Shown: piece after piece, positions 12,021 to 26,309 of the stretch
Layout of the letters: every line of letters begins with the position of its first letter
Numbering within the stretch: the first letter of the stretch is position 1
Translations under genes and position numbers: made by a program
Notes under the pieces: model-generated
Seen by the model: only the letters and a program-made list of their open reading frames with translations
Databases searched by the model: none
Told to the model about the DNA's origin: nothing
Assembly (NCBI GenBank): GCA_028023455.1
Contig: JAQFVV010013359.1
Coordinates: 62,001 to 126,000 of the forward strand
Direction of reading: 5' to 3'
DNA length: 64,000 nucleotides
DNA from: Epiperipatus broadwayi
Lineage: Eukaryota; Onychophora; Udeonychophora; Euonychophora; Peripatidae

Positions 12021-12777
12021 AGAAGAGTCCAGGTTCCTGTTGGCAATTCCCATGAAGACTTTCCTGGAAGACCTGTCTGATATTCTGGAGGTAGCATTAG
12101 CTGGTTCTGTTCTAGTATCTCAGTCTTTGCATTTTTAAAATAAGTGAGTGAGGACAACAAGTGAGTCTTGTCGCTAAACTCACCAAAATCAAGTTGGAAA
12201 ACTGACTGGAACTCAATATTTTTCATTTTATAGTCCTCCTATGGATTCCATGAACAAAAACGTAACTGTTCTATTTTTTCCATTATGGTCCGGGCCTTTA
12301 TTTGCCTCCATTGGTCAAGCTAAAATTTCTTTCTTCTCTTATCTAACTTTTCATCTGACTTTTTAATTACACAGCTTTTAGATAATTAATAAACAATCAT
12401 TTCCATTTACAGATTACAGGAATTAATTAATACCTGTTTTTATTTTAACTTACATTATTTTTTTATTAAAATATTTTTATATTTCAATCTTGTATTTTTT
12501 TATTAAAAAAATATGTTCAAATACTTTTTTTTTGTTTATGAAAGAAATATTTTTAAAGTTTAGCATCTGTGTGAATGTATATACGTTTAACAAAACCTTT
12601 TAATTTTAGCATTTACTTTTTTACTTTTATTTGCGAACTTTTAAGTTTTTATTTTAAATTAATGTAACAACTTATTTATATATTGATACATATCATTTCA
12701 ATCATTATAACTGGCTACCCAACTTGGGCTGATCTTTAATAAACATGAGTGCCCTGAGAGTTTTAAAAGTGAATCAT
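12021..12777 (+). mobile_element. Solo terminal fragment of the 16474-18693 element
   Basis: These 757 bp match 17936-18693 almost base for base without obvious indels, ending in the same terminal sequence (AAAAGTGAATCAT). The left part of the full element, including its left inverted repeat, is missing. Satellite flanks both sides. On the minus strand an ATG at 12226 opens about 67 codons that then run into satellite; the homologous frame in the other copy has an internal stop, so I do not call a gene. Confidence 0.7.
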
Positions 12778-15700
12778 AACATCCATTCCATGACATCCAT
12801 GGCATGACATCTATTGTATGACATCCATTCCATGACATCCATTGCATGACATCCATTCCATGACATCCATTACATGACATCCATTCCATGACATCCATTA
12901 CATGACATCCATTGCATGACCTCCATTCCATGACACCCATTCCATGACATCCATTGCATGACCTCCATTCCATGACACCCATTCCATGACATACATTACA
13001 TAATATCAATTTGATGACATTTATTCCATGACATCCATTCCATAACATCCATTCCATGACATCCATTGCATGACATTCATTCCGTGACATTCATTACATG
13101 ACATCCATTGCATGACATCTATTCCATGACATCCATTACATGACATCCATTCTATAACATCCATTATATGACATCCATAGCATGACATCTATTGGCTGAC
13201 ATCCATTGCATGATCCATTCCATGACATCCATTACATGACATGCATTCCATGACATTCTTTGCACAACATCCATTCCATGACATTCTTTACATGACATTC
13301 ATTACATGACATCCATTGCATGACATCCATTCCATGACATACATTCCATGACATCCATTGCATGACATCCATTGACATCCATTCCATGACATGCCATACA
13401 TCTATTGCATGAAATCCATTCTATGACATCCATTCCATGACATCCATTACATGACATCCATTGCATGACATACATTCCATGACATCCATTCCATGATATC
13501 CATTCCATGAAAGCCATTCCAAGACATCCATTCCATGACATCCATTGCATGACAGCCATTTTATGACATCCATTGCACAACATCCATTACATGACATCCA
13601 TTGCATGACATAAATTTTATGACATCCATTCCATGATATCCAGTCTTTGACATCCATTCCATGACAACCATTACATGACATCCATATGATGACATCCATA
13701 GCATGACATCCATTCAATAACATCCAATGCATGACATCCATTCCATGATATCCATTCCATGACATCCATTGCATGACATTCATTTTCAAATCCATGACAT
13801 CCATTCCATGATATCCATCCCATGATATCCATTCCATGACATCCATTACATGACATCAATTCCATGACATTCATTGCATGATGTCCATTCCTTGACATCC
13901 ATTGCATGAAATCCACTGCATGTCATCCATTGCATGACATCCATTCCAAGACATCCATTCCCTGACATCCATTTTATGACATCAATTTCATGCAATCCAT
14001 TCCATAACATCAATTGCACCACATCCATTCCATCACATCCATTCCATGACATCCATTGCATGACATCTATAGCATGACATCCATTTAATGACATCCATAG
14101 CATGACATCCATTCCATGACATCCATTACATGACATCCATTCCATGACGTCCATTGCATGAAATCCATTCCATGACATCCATTCCATGACATCCATTGTA
14201 TGACATCAATTTCATGACATCATTTCCATATCATCAACACATCAATTCCATGACATGCATTGCATGAGATCCATTGCATGACATCCATTCCATAACATCC
14301 ATTACATGACTTCCATTGCATGACAGCCATTGCATGACATCCATTCCATGATATTCATTACATAACATCCAGTACATGACATTCATTGCATGACATCCAT
14401 TCCATGACATCTATAGCATGACATCCATTGCATGAAATTCACTCTATGACATCATTGCATGTCATCCATTCCATGACATCCATACCATGACATCCATTCC
14501 ATGACATCCATTGCATGACATTCATTCCATGACATCCATTACATGACATCCATTGCATGACATCCACTCCATAACATCCATTACATGACATCCATTACAT
14601 GATTTCCATTGCATGAGATCCATTCCATGACATTCATTACACATCCATTGCTTGTCATCCATTTTATGACATCCATTGCATGACATCCATTCCATGACAT
14701 CTATTGTATGACATCCATTTCATGACATCCATTCCATAACATCAATTGCATCACATCCATTCCATGACATCAATTACATGACATCCCTTTGATGACATTT
14801 ACTCCATGACATCCATTCCATGACATCCATTCCATGATATCCATTGCATGACATCCATTCCATGACATCCATTGCATGACTTCCATTGCATGATATCCAT
14901 TGCATGACATCCATACCACGATATCCATTACATGACACCTATCATATGACATCCATCCAATGACATCCATTACATGAAATTCACTCCATGACATCCATTG
15001 CATGTTATCCATTCCATGACATCCATTGCATGCCATCCATTCCATGACATCCATTGCATGACATCCATTCCATGACATCCATTCCATGACATCCATTACA
15101 TGACATCCATTACATGTCATCCATTGCATGACATCCATTACATGACATCCATTGCATGTCATCCATTCCATGATATCCATTCCATAACATCCATTCCATG
15201 ACATCCATTGCATGAAATCCATTCCATGACATCCATTCCATGACATCCATTGTATGATATCCATATTCCATGACATCCATTGGATGACATCCATTCCATG
15301 ACATCCATTGCATAACATCTATTGCATGACATCCATTGCATTACATCCATTCCATGACATCCATTGCATGACTTCCATTGCATGACATCCATTGCATGAC
15401 ATACATTCCATGATATTCATTACATAACATCCATTACAGGATATCCATTGCATGACTTCCATTCCATGACATCCATTACATGACACCTATAGCATGACAT
15501 CCATCCAATGACATCCATTACATGAAATTCACTCCATGACATCATTGCATGTCATCCTTTTTATGACATCCATTCCATACCATCCATTGCATGACATTCA
15601 TTCCATGACATACATTGCATGACATCCATTCCATGACATCCATTACATGACATCCATTCCATGACATTTATTACATGACATCCATTGAATGACATCCATT

Positions 15701-16008
15701 CCATGATATCCATTACATGACATCCATTGCATGTCATCCATTCCATGATATCCATTACATAACATCCATTCCATAACATCCATTGCATGAAATCCATTCA
15801 ATGTCATCCATTTCATGATTTTCATTACATGACATCCATTACATGACATCCATTGCTTGACATTCATTCCATGACACATCCATTGCATGTCATCCATTCC
15901 ATGACATCCATTGCATTCCATGACATCTATTGTATGATGTCCATTTTATGACATCCATTCCATAACATCAATTGCATCATATCCATTCCATGACATCCTT
16001 TGCTTGGC
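12778..16008. repeat. 14-bp satellite array (block 1c), degenerate
   Basis: Tandem 14-bp unit with frequent variants and occasional short jumps in register. It ends at about 16008, where the sequence changes to A-rich unique DNA. Confidence 0.93.
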
Positions 16009-16473
16009 ATCAGTAAACTTCCTCAAAAAACAAAAACAAAAAAAAAAGAATTTACTTAGTGTTAGTAATTACGTTACACAAATTGATTATATATGATCAA
16101 AAAGACAAAACCTTTTTTTTTAACAAAACAAAACAGTAATTACACACAAATATAATGATTAAAAAATGTTGACTGTTGATTACCTTTTACCAGCTAAATT
16201 TCTGCCCCCTCCCTTCCAAGTTTGTTTTCTTCAACTTTTAAGTATTATTTAGGCAAGTTAAACAATTAGATTTTAAATAAGACTTTTTTTTAAAAAAAAT
16301 TATGATTTATATTTATTAATTACGTTTTATTTATTACTTTTTATTCCTCATATTTCTCTTTACATATGCGCAATTTTTCTTACTGGCAGTACCTTTAAGA
16401 CAAAATTTCAAACTGTAACTCCACGTCAATACAACAAATATATTTATACAATTTCAGAAAAAAAATTTACGGG
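16009..16473. other. AT-rich non-satellite segment
   Basis: No gene seen. A-rich runs and no ORF of note. It lies between the satellite and the left inverted repeat of the following element. Confidence 0.5.
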
Positions 16474-16556
16474 CATGATTCACTTTTAAAATTCTCAGGG
16501 CACTCGTGTTTATTAACGATCGCCCCACATTGGGTGCAATTTATAACAATCGGAAG
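16474..16556 (+). repeat. Left terminal inverted repeat
   Basis: Begins CATGATTCACTTTTAAAA and continues with CTCAGGGCACTC; pairs with 18613-18693. Confidence 0.65.
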
Positions 16557-18612
16557 TGAAGATCGAATCTAACCGCAAACTTCGATATCTGCTCTACAGA
16601 GCGCCATCTAGGGATTTAAACCTAGAAAAATTTATAGAGTAGGCAGATATGCGCTGTTAAGATTCCACTTTATTTAAATATTCAGATTGTTAGCCCAAGT
16701 CACTAGCTCAGTGGAGACGCAGAGATAAAAATCTATATCTTAATTTATATCTTAAATATAAATAAATAATAAAAGCCACTGCCAGAAATTAACACATAAA
16801 AATATTTATTTACGCACATATAAAATCATTCTAAATTCGAGGAATAGGTTTAACATTTTTAGATTTTTATATTACTCTTGTAATTTTACATTTAACTAAG
16901 TTTCAATGAGTTGAATATTTTATTTAGATTGTCAAGTATGAATAGACTACATAGATTTGCATTTGAAAATAAAACATTCTATCCCTATTTAACCTTAGGC
17001 TAAAATTCGCAGTCAAACTGGCATCAATCCATCCGATACATTTATGTATTCAATGTAGCATTAAAATACAACAGCTCAAATATACTATACTGTCAGGAAT
17101 GGACAACTGAACAGTATAGTTAGAGAAAACTTTGACTCTTGTCCAATACATGAATATGACATCTGTATAGCAAGAACAATAAAATAAAAACTTCATAGGA
17201 ATGGACCGCAGTCCTTTTTGCGTACTTACAATCCCATCCATAGGCAAAGGGTTGGTGCAGTGTATACAGCGATTCTGCACATAGCGAAAGTCATACTACA
17301 TCTACTAATTACACAAATATATCCAATCCATTGACCCAATTCAACAACGACACAAATAACCTAAGATTACCCTCCCCTAATATAACTTTACAAATCTATA
17401 TAGCCATTCAGGTCTGACTTAAATTTAACATTTAAATACGTTCGCACAGATTATTTTTATCCAATTTGTTTTATAAATTCGAGTATAGATCGGCTGCACA
17501 GATTCCAGTCAAAAATATTCCAAATTAAACACAACCGATCAAAATACAAAGTTAATCGATAACATCAATTGCTGAGGGAATACAGGAAACCCTTTGGTGT
17601 TCATCATAAGACACCGCAGTGATATCATTGACATATATTCTAATCGACTGTGAAAACCACAACATAATCAACTGCTAATGAATCTATGCAACGTCTATAC
17701 CCAACCTTAAATTTCCTCATTTAAAATTTAAACAATAAATATTAATACAAATAATAATAAATGGAAATGATTTTTTTATCAAACACAAACATATATAAAA
17801 TTACACATTATCAATTGAGTTGACACATAAGTCAGAGAAAAGTTCTTTTTATAAAATTTAAATTAACTTATCAATCTTTAAAGTTCTTAATTAATATTAT
17901 GATTTTAACAATTGTTCAGTTCTATTGCTTATGGTAGAAGAGTCCAGGTTCCTGTTGGCAATTCCTATGAAGACTTTCCTGGAAGACCGGTCTGATATTT
18001 TGGAGGTAGCATTAGCTGGTTCTGTTCTGGTATCACAGTCTTTGTATTTTTAAAATAAGTGACTGAGGACAACAAGTGAGACTTGTCGCTCGACTCACCA
18101 AAATCAAGTTGGAAAACTGACTGGAACTCAATATTTTTCATTTTATAGTTTTCCTATGGATTCCATGAACAAAAACGTAACTGTTCTATTTTTTCCATTA
18201 TGGTCCGGGACTTTATTTGCCTCCATTGGTCAAGCTAAAATCTCTTTCTTCTATTTTCTAACTTTTCATCTGACTTTTTAATTACACAGCTTTTAGATAA
18301 TTAATAAACAATCATTTCCATTTACAGATTACAGGAATTAATTAATACGTGTTTTTATTTTAACTTACGTTATCTTTTTATTAAAATATTTTTATATTTC
18401 AATCTTGTATTTTTTTATTAAAAAAATATGTTCAAATACTTTTTTTTTGTTTATGAAAGAAATATTTTTAAAGTTTAGCATCTGTGCGAATGTATATACG
18501 TTTAACAAAACCTTTTAATTTTAGCATTTAGTTTTTTACTTTTATTTGCGAACTTTTAAGTTTTTATTTTAAATTAATGTAACGACATATTTATATATTG
18601 TTACATATCATT

Positions 18613-18693
18613 TCGATCATTATAACTGGCTACCCAACTTGGGCCGATGTTTAATAAACTTGAGTGCCCTGAGAGTTTTAAAAGTGAATCATG
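18613..18693 (-). repeat. Right terminal inverted repeat
   Basis: The reverse complement begins CATGATTCACTTTTAAAA with CTCAGGGCACTC after it, matching the left repeat; the solo copy ends the same way at 12777. Confidence 0.65.
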
Positions 18694-21600
18694 ACATCCA
18701 TGGTATGACATCCATTGTATGACATCCATTCCATGACATCCATTGCATGACTTCCATTCCATGACATCCATTACATGACATCCATTCCATGACATCCATT
18801 ACATGACATCCAATGCATGACCTCCATTCCATGACACCCATTCCATGACATACATTACATAATATCCATTTGATGACATTTATTCCATGACATCCATTCC
18901 ATAACATCCATTCCATGACATCCATTGCATGACATCCATTCCATGACATCCATTACATGACATCCATTCTATGACATCCATTATATGACATCCATAGCAT
19001 GACATCTATTGGCTGACATCCATTGCATGACATCCATTTCATAAAATCCATTACATGACATCAATTCCATGACATTCATTGCACAACATCCATTCCATGA
19101 CATTCATTACATGACATTCATTGCATGACATCCATTCCATGACATACATTCCATGACATCCATTGCATGACATCCATTGCATGACATCCATTCCATGACA
19201 TGCCATACATCCATTGCATGAAATCCATTCTATGACATCCATTCCATGACATCCATTGCATGACATCCATTGCATGACATCCATTCCATGACATCCATTA
19301 CATGACTTCCATTGCATGACATCTATTGCATGACATCTATTCCATGATATTCATTACATAACATCTATTACATGACATCCATTGCATGACATCCATTCCA
19401 TAACATCCATTACATGACATCTATAGCATGACATCCATTCCATGCATGTCACCCATTCCATGATATCCATTACATAACATCCATTCCATGACATGCACTG
19501 CATGAAATCCATTTCATGACATCCATTCCATGACATCCATTACATGACATCCATTACATGACATCCATTGCATGACATCCATTCCATGACATCCATTACA
19601 CATCCATTGCATGTCATCCATTCCATGACATCCATTGCATGACATACATTCCATGATATCAATTGTATGACATCCATTTCATGACATCCCTTCCATAACA
19701 TCCATTGCATGACATCCATTCCATGACATCCATTACATGACATCCATTCTGACATCCATTACATGACATTTATAGCATGACATCTATCCATTCCATGACA
19801 TTCATTGCATGACATCCATTCCATGACATACTTTACATGACATCCATTACATGACATCCACAGCATGACATCCATTCCATGACATCCATTGCATGACATC
19901 CATTGCATGACATCCATTCTATGACATCAATTTTATGACATCCATTCCATGATATACAGTCCTTGACATCCATTCCATGACAACCATTACATGACATCCA
20001 TATGATGACATCCATATGATGACATCCATACAATGACATCGATTCAATGACATCCAATGCATGACATCCATTCCATGATATCCATTGCATGACATCAATT
20101 CCATGACATCCATTCCATAACATCCATCCCATAATATCCATTCCATGACATCCAGTACATGATATCCATTTCATGATATCAATTTCATGACATCCATTCC
20201 TTAACATCAATTGCACCACATTCATTCCATGACATCCATTGTGTGACATTCATTCCATGACATCCATTGCATGACATCCATTCCATGACATCCATTACAT
20301 GACTTCCATTGCATGACACCCAATGCATGACATCTATTCCATGATATTCATTACATAACATCCATTACATGACATCCATTGCATGACATCCATATGATGA
20401 CATCCATATGATGACATCCATACAATGACATCGATTCAATGACATCCAATGCATGACATCCATTCCATGATATCCATTGCATGACATCAATTCCATGACA
20501 TCCATTCCATAACATCCATCCCATAATATCCATTCCATGACATCCAGTACATGATATCCATTTCATGATATCAATTTCATGACATCCATTCCTTAACATC
20601 AATTGCACCACATTCATTGCATGACATCCATTGTGTGACATTCATTCCATGACATCCATTGCATGACATCCATTGCATGACATCCATTCCATGACATCCA
20701 TTACATGACTTCCATTGCATGACACCCAATGCATGACATCTATTCCATGATATTCATTACATGACATCCATTACATGACATCCATTGCATGACATCCATT
20801 CCATGACATCCATTACATGACATCCATTACATGACATCTATACCATGACATCCATCCAATGACATCCATTGCATAAAATTCACCCCTTGATATCCATTGC
20901 ATGTCATCCATTCTGATATCCATTGCATGACATCCATTCCATGACATCCATTCCATGACATCCATTGCATGACATTCATTCCATGATATCCATTACATGA
21001 CATCCATTGCATGACATCCATTCCATGACATCCATTACATGACATCCATTCCATTACATCCATTACATGACATCCATTACATGACACCATTGCATGACAT
21101 CCATTCCATGAAATCCATTACATGACATCCATTGCATGTCATCCATTCCATGATATCCATTACATAACATCCATTCCATGATCCATTGCATGAAATCCAT
21201 TCTATGATATCCATTCCATGACATCCATTACATGACATCCATTGCATGACATCCATTTCATGACATCCATTACACATCCATTGCATGTCATCCATTCCAT
21301 GACATTCATTCCATGACATCTATTGTATGACATCCATTTTATGACATCCATTCCATAACATCAATTGCATCACATCCATTCCATGACATCCATTCCATGA
21401 CAACCATTCCATGACATCCATGGCATGACATCCATTGTATGACATCCATTCCATGACATCCATTGCATGACATCCATTCCATGACATCCATTCCATGATA
21501 TCCATTACATGAAATCCATTGCATGAACTCCATTCCATGACATCCTTTCCATGACATACATTACATGACATCCATTTGATGACATTTATTCCATGACATC

Positions 21601-23690
21601 CATTCCATGACATCCATTCCATGATATCCATTCCATGACATCCATTGCATGACATTCATTCCATGACATTAATTACATGACATCCATTGCATGACATCCA
21701 TTCCATGCACATGACATTCATTCTATGACATCCATTACATGACATCCATAGCATGACATCTATTGGCTGACATCCATTGCATGATATCCATTACATAACA
21801 TCCATTTCATGACACCCATTGCATGACATCCATTCCATGAAATCCATTCAATGACATCCATTACATGACATCCATTCCATGACATTCATTGCAGAACATC
21901 CATTCCATGACATCCATTACATGACATCCATAGCATGACATCTATTCAATGACATCCAATGCATGACATCGATTCCATGATATCCATTCCATGACATCCA
22001 ATGCATGACATTCTTCCCATGACATCCATTTCATGACATCAATTCCATGACATCCATTCAATGACATCCATTCCATGACATCCATTGCATGACATCCATT
22101 GCATGACTTCCATTGCATGACATCCATTCCATGATATTTATTTCATGAAATCCATTCCAAGACATCCATTCCATGACATCCATTACATGACATCCATTTT
22201 ATGAAATCCATTGCACAACATCTATTACATGTCATCCATTGCATGACATCAATTTTATGACATCCATTCCATGATATCCAGTCCTTGACATCCATTCCAT
22301 GACAACCATTACATGACATCCATAGCATGACATCCATTCAATGACATCTAATGCATGACATCTATTCCATGATATCCATTGCATGACATCCATTCAATGA
22401 CATCCATTGCCATGAAATCCATTCCATGACATTCATTTTATGACATCCATTGCATGTCATTTATTTTATGACATCCATTGCCTGTCATCCATTCCATGAC
22501 ATCCATTGTGTGACATCCACCTCCATTGCATGACATCCATTCCATGACATCTATTCCATGACATCCATTGTATGACATCCATTCCAGCACCACTTCCATT
22601 CCATGACATCTATTGCATGACATCCATTCCATGACATCCTTACCAGGACATCCATTGCATGACATTTATTGCCTGACATCCATTGCATGATATCCATTAT
22701 ATAACATCCATTTCATGACATCCATTGCATGACATCCATTACATAAAATCCATTCCATGACATCCATTGCATGACATCCATTCCATGACATTCATTGCAT
22801 GACATCCATTCAATGACATCCATTACATGACATTCATTACATGACATCCATTGCATGACATCAATTTCATAACATCTATTCCATGACATCCATTCCATGA
22901 CATTCATTGCATGACAGCCATTGCATGACATCCATTCCATGACATCTATTACATGACATCCATTGCATGTCATCCATTCCATGATATCCATTACATAACA
23001 TCAATTCAATGACATCCATTGCATGACATCCATTCCATGACATCCATTACATGACACCCATTGCATGACATCCATTCCATGACATCCATTACATGACATC
23101 CATTTGATGACATCCATAGCATGACATCCATTCAATGACATCCAAAGCATGACATCTATGCTATTACTTCCATTGCATGACATCAATTCCATGACATCCA
23201 TTCCATGACATCCATTGCATGACATCCATTACATGACATCCATTGCTTGACATCCATTCCATGACATTCATTACCTAACATCCATTCCATGACACCCATT
23301 CCATGATATCCATTCCATGACTTCCATTTCAAGGCATCCATTGTATGACATCTATTGCATGATATCCATTCCATGACATTCATTCCATGACATCCATTGC
23401 ACAACATCCATTACATGACATCCATTGCACAACATCCATTACATGACATTCATTATATGACATCCATTCCATGACATTCATTACATGAAATCCACTGCAT
23501 GACATTAATTCCATGACATCCATTTCATGATGTCCATTCCATGACATCCATTCCATGACATCCATTGCATGACATCCATTTCATGACATCCATTCCATGA
23601 CATCCATTTTATGACATCCATTCCATAACATCAATTGCACCAAATCCATTCCATGACATCCATTCCATGACATCCATTGCATGACATTAG
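18694..23690. repeat. 14-bp satellite array (block 1d)
   Basis: Tandem 14-bp unit, moderately degenerate. A block near 19850-20249 is repeated at 20242-20641, a shift of 392 bp or exactly 28 units, carrying the same rare variants. The last units before 23690 closely match the end of the second block near 60812. Confidence 0.94.
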
Positions 23691-24995
23691 TTTAATTTTT
23701 TTATCATTATGCATATTTTTACAAGCTAAATATTGACTATTGCATATATATATAAACCTATTTATTTTATGACTGTTTATAATATAGAAAAAAAAAATAT
23801 TAACTTAAAAAAAATTTTTTTTTCATTAAGTGGAGAGACAAAACAAATTCTTTCTATTTTAACATCTCATTTATTTATTTTTTAAGAGATGAATGAATTT
23901 CCAACAATATAATTAATTTATTTATTTAATATACAATTCTACAATAGTGTAAGTGCTATTTAAAAACCCTACACACAAAAAAAAGTAATTATAGAGTATG
24001 AAAAAAATGAAATGATATCATATAACAATCTAATGTCATATTTTCTAATGAGAATAAAAGGATATTTATATCATCAAGATTGAACTTACTAATATTGTAA
24101 AAATTATTATTATAAGAGTGATAACTAAAACAAAGGAGAACAATTTAAAATATCTGTACAACAATTTTAATAAAAAAAAATTTAAAAACGTTGAAGTCTT
24201 AGTTTAAAAAAATTAAAATATTTGTTATCAAATATGGGTTAATTACAATGATAGTTAATGTTTTTATATAAGAAAATTTAAATATTTTTTTTCTCAATAA
24301 AAAAATACATCATCCTATTTAAACTTTGTTCATTGATAAATAGATTTTGATTTTTTAAAAACCTGCTTGAAGGGAGGACTTTAAATAACAGATCCATTTT
24401 TAACAATAAGAAAAATGAAAGACATATAATTTGTATTTGTTTAACAATGGATTCAATGTGTGCATTAAAAGACTCATAATTTCAAAATGGAACACCAAAT
24501 CTTCTTTAAAAGTCTTTCCATTTAATTTTATGAGCATCAATATAAGAGATAACAAGATATTCAGATTTATAAGAATATGATAGTATTAAAGTTATCTATA
24601 TTGTTCATCATTTTACTGTTATTACATCAATATCAACCTGCAAAGAATTATGATTTTTTAATGGAATTTGTTGAAAAATAGCAAAATAAAAATTGAGATC
24701 TAAGGTAATTTCTAAGATCATTCATGTAAATGTTAAATAATATAAAAGCTATAACGTTATTGTGTAACACATCCCAATTAAAATCTTATAAATTAGAAAT
24801 TATATTTGACAAATGCTTTCTATCCCTCAATAAGAGAATTAGCCCATTCAATAAGCCTAATTTGTATTGTATTATTATTAATTCACTATGACAGATAAGT
24901 AATACCAAATCAAACATTGAAATAATAATTAAATTATTTGATATAAAAATATAAAATACTGTATTTAAAAAATAAAAAAATAAATATCTACTCAC

Positions 24996-25052
24996 TCTAT
25001 CCTAACAGTTGGATGATCACCTTCATCGACCACTGCTTCCACTTCACAAGTT
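24996..25052 (-). CDS. Candidate 57-nt exon in the D segment (copy 1)
   Basis: On the minus strand a long T-rich tract ending in TTAATTTTAG precedes 25052 (acceptor), and AGA followed by GTGAGTAG begins at 24995 (donor). The 57 nt are open in the second frame, reading TCEVEAVVDEGDHPTVRI; the first frame stops at once. The stretch is visibly richer in G and C than the surrounding DNA. I do not recognise the protein. The copy at 62133-62189 has one change (T to S). If real, the satellite and D lie in introns of a minus-strand gene and the exon has been duplicated with them. Confidence 0.4.
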
Positions 25053-25191
25053 CTAAAATTAAAAAAAAAAAAATTTTAAAAGATATATTAAAACTTTTTT
25101 GATATATATATATATATGAAAATAATAAATATAAAAACTAACTAGAGGAAAAATAAAAACAATAAAAACACAGAATTACTTCTATAAAAAA

Positions 25192-25233
25192 GCTTTAATA
25201 TTTCAACCAGTAGACTGGTTTTCATCAGAAAGC
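25192..25233 (-). ncRNA. Hammerhead-like motif in the D segment (copy 1)
   Basis: On the minus strand GCUUU (25229-25233) precedes CUGAUGA, then a 6-bp stem II AACCAG/CUGGUU with loop UCUA, GAAA (25201-25204), UAUU and AAAGC (25192-25196). GCUUU and AAAGC form a 5-bp stem I. Stem III would be a single A-U pair with a 2-nt loop, and an extra A precedes stem II, so activity is doubtful. Related to the motif at 6265-6320. Confidence 0.45.
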
Positions 25234-25778
25234 AAAATGGCTACTTACAGAAATTAAGCCCTAAAATATTACAGTTATGTATCAGATAACAAAATTAATT
25301 CCTATAAAGCTAGAAATCTTTAAAAACTTTGTATAAATATATATATTTACAAAACTTTGTATAAAAATACTAAAAATATTATTTCACAAAAAACATTTTA
25401 AAAAACTATACATAATTATTATATATTAAAATATATCAAAAAACAATAAAAAAAATATATCATTATATATGGACATACTAAAAAAACTGTATACTGTATA
25501 TACATATATTTTACTATATCTGTTTTATTATATACATATATATCTTGTGCACATATATTTTTTATATATACACTTTATATTTATTCTACTTCGTGCTAGT
25601 CCACCTATAAAATAATTATTTAGGAAATAAAAAATAATTATTTAGAAATTAAAAAAATAAAAAAATTAATAAATCCTTAGGAAACCAGGTAATTCAAAGA
25701 TGTGATAGTACCTATATTCATATTCATCCCATGAGGATGTAATGTCTTAAATTTAAAAATAATATATATATTGTAATC

Positions 25779-26309
25779 TTAAGATCTGCACCCAGAACTT
25801 ATATTTATGTCTTATAATGATATATTTTTTTAAAAAAATGATAATGATATATTTTTTTAAAAAAATTATATTGTTTATTTTCTGTATATAAATCAGTATG
25901 CATATTAAACATAGTAAATCGATTTATTCATGTATTAGTTATAAAAGTCATTCTTATATATTCCTTGATGACAAACTTAAATAAAAAGTTTAAATGTTTT
26001 AAAAGAATAAATTTATCTATCTTATCATCATGGGTATTTTAAAACTCATAGATTAAACATTTTTATTAAAGTTGTAATTATAAATTTATTAAACACACAT
26101 TGATTACATAAGTAATATTTACTGAGGCTATAACTTTAAATCAAAATTGCATTAAAAAAGTTGCAAACCAATAAATATTTAAATAATGCTTTATTATATA
26201 TAAAATAATAAGTAGTTAGTAATAATTTATTTAAAGTAGTTCTAAATAATATTCTAGAATATTCTATAAGTTTAGAGGTTAGCTGTAATTTATTTTAAAA
26301 CAAGTCTAA
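25779..26309. other. AT-rich unique segment
   Basis: No gene seen. It contains a short tandem duplication around 25820-25870 (AATGATATATTTTTTTAAAA repeated). Confidence 0.5.

Larger units (their letters stand above)
16474..18693. mobile_element. 2.2-kb element with about 80-bp terminal inverted repeats
   Basis: The left end CATGATTCACTTTTAAAA (16474-16491) and the following 65 bases are repeated in reverse complement at the right end (about 18613-18693), with roughly 75-80 percent identity estimated by eye. No transposase ORF is seen inside, so it would be non-autonomous. A solo right part occurs at 12021-12777. The inverted repeats contain stretches resembling retroviral-type primer-binding sites (ACCCAACTTGGGC, CACCCAATGTGGGGC), so an LTR-derived origin cannot be excluded. 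No clear target-site duplication was found. Confidence 0.55.
1..25778. repeat. Large direct segmental duplication, copy 1
   Basis: The order A segment, Penelope-like remnant, 17-bp minisatellite, 14-bp satellite, D segment seen here recurs in the same orientation at about 41180-62923. Position 1 aligns with about 41184, and the non-satellite parts match at an estimated 95 percent or more by eye. The two copies differ mainly inside the satellites: copy 1 carries the 16009-18693 non-satellite block and the 12021-12777 insertion, while copy 2 has a far longer 17-bp array. The left end of the duplication lies outside the window; the right end is at about 25778, where the sequences diverge abruptly. 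Confidence 0.85.
23691..25778. repeat. D segment, copy 1: AT-rich flank of the satellite
   Basis: About 2.1 kb, repeated directly at 60813-62923. Very AT-rich, with poly-A/poly-T blocks and TATATA runs. No intact gene. It holds the candidate exon at 24996-25052 and the hammerhead-like motif at 25192-25233, both on the minus strand. Confidence 0.8.

Noticed and set aside
17050-17280. 76-codon minus-strand ORF inside the 2.2-kb element
   Set aside because: No recognisable motif, no second copy to compare, and length within chance expectation.
6933-23565. Dozens of minus-strand ORFs rich in MDVMEWMSCNGCHG-type repeats
   Set aside because: They follow directly from a 14-bp unit that rarely makes stops; frames overlap one another and have no start context, composition or conservation typical of genes.
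24786-24995. 69-codon minus-strand ORF next to the D exon
   Set aside because: It starts inside the candidate intron just past the donor; hydrophobic AT-codon composition typical of chance frames.
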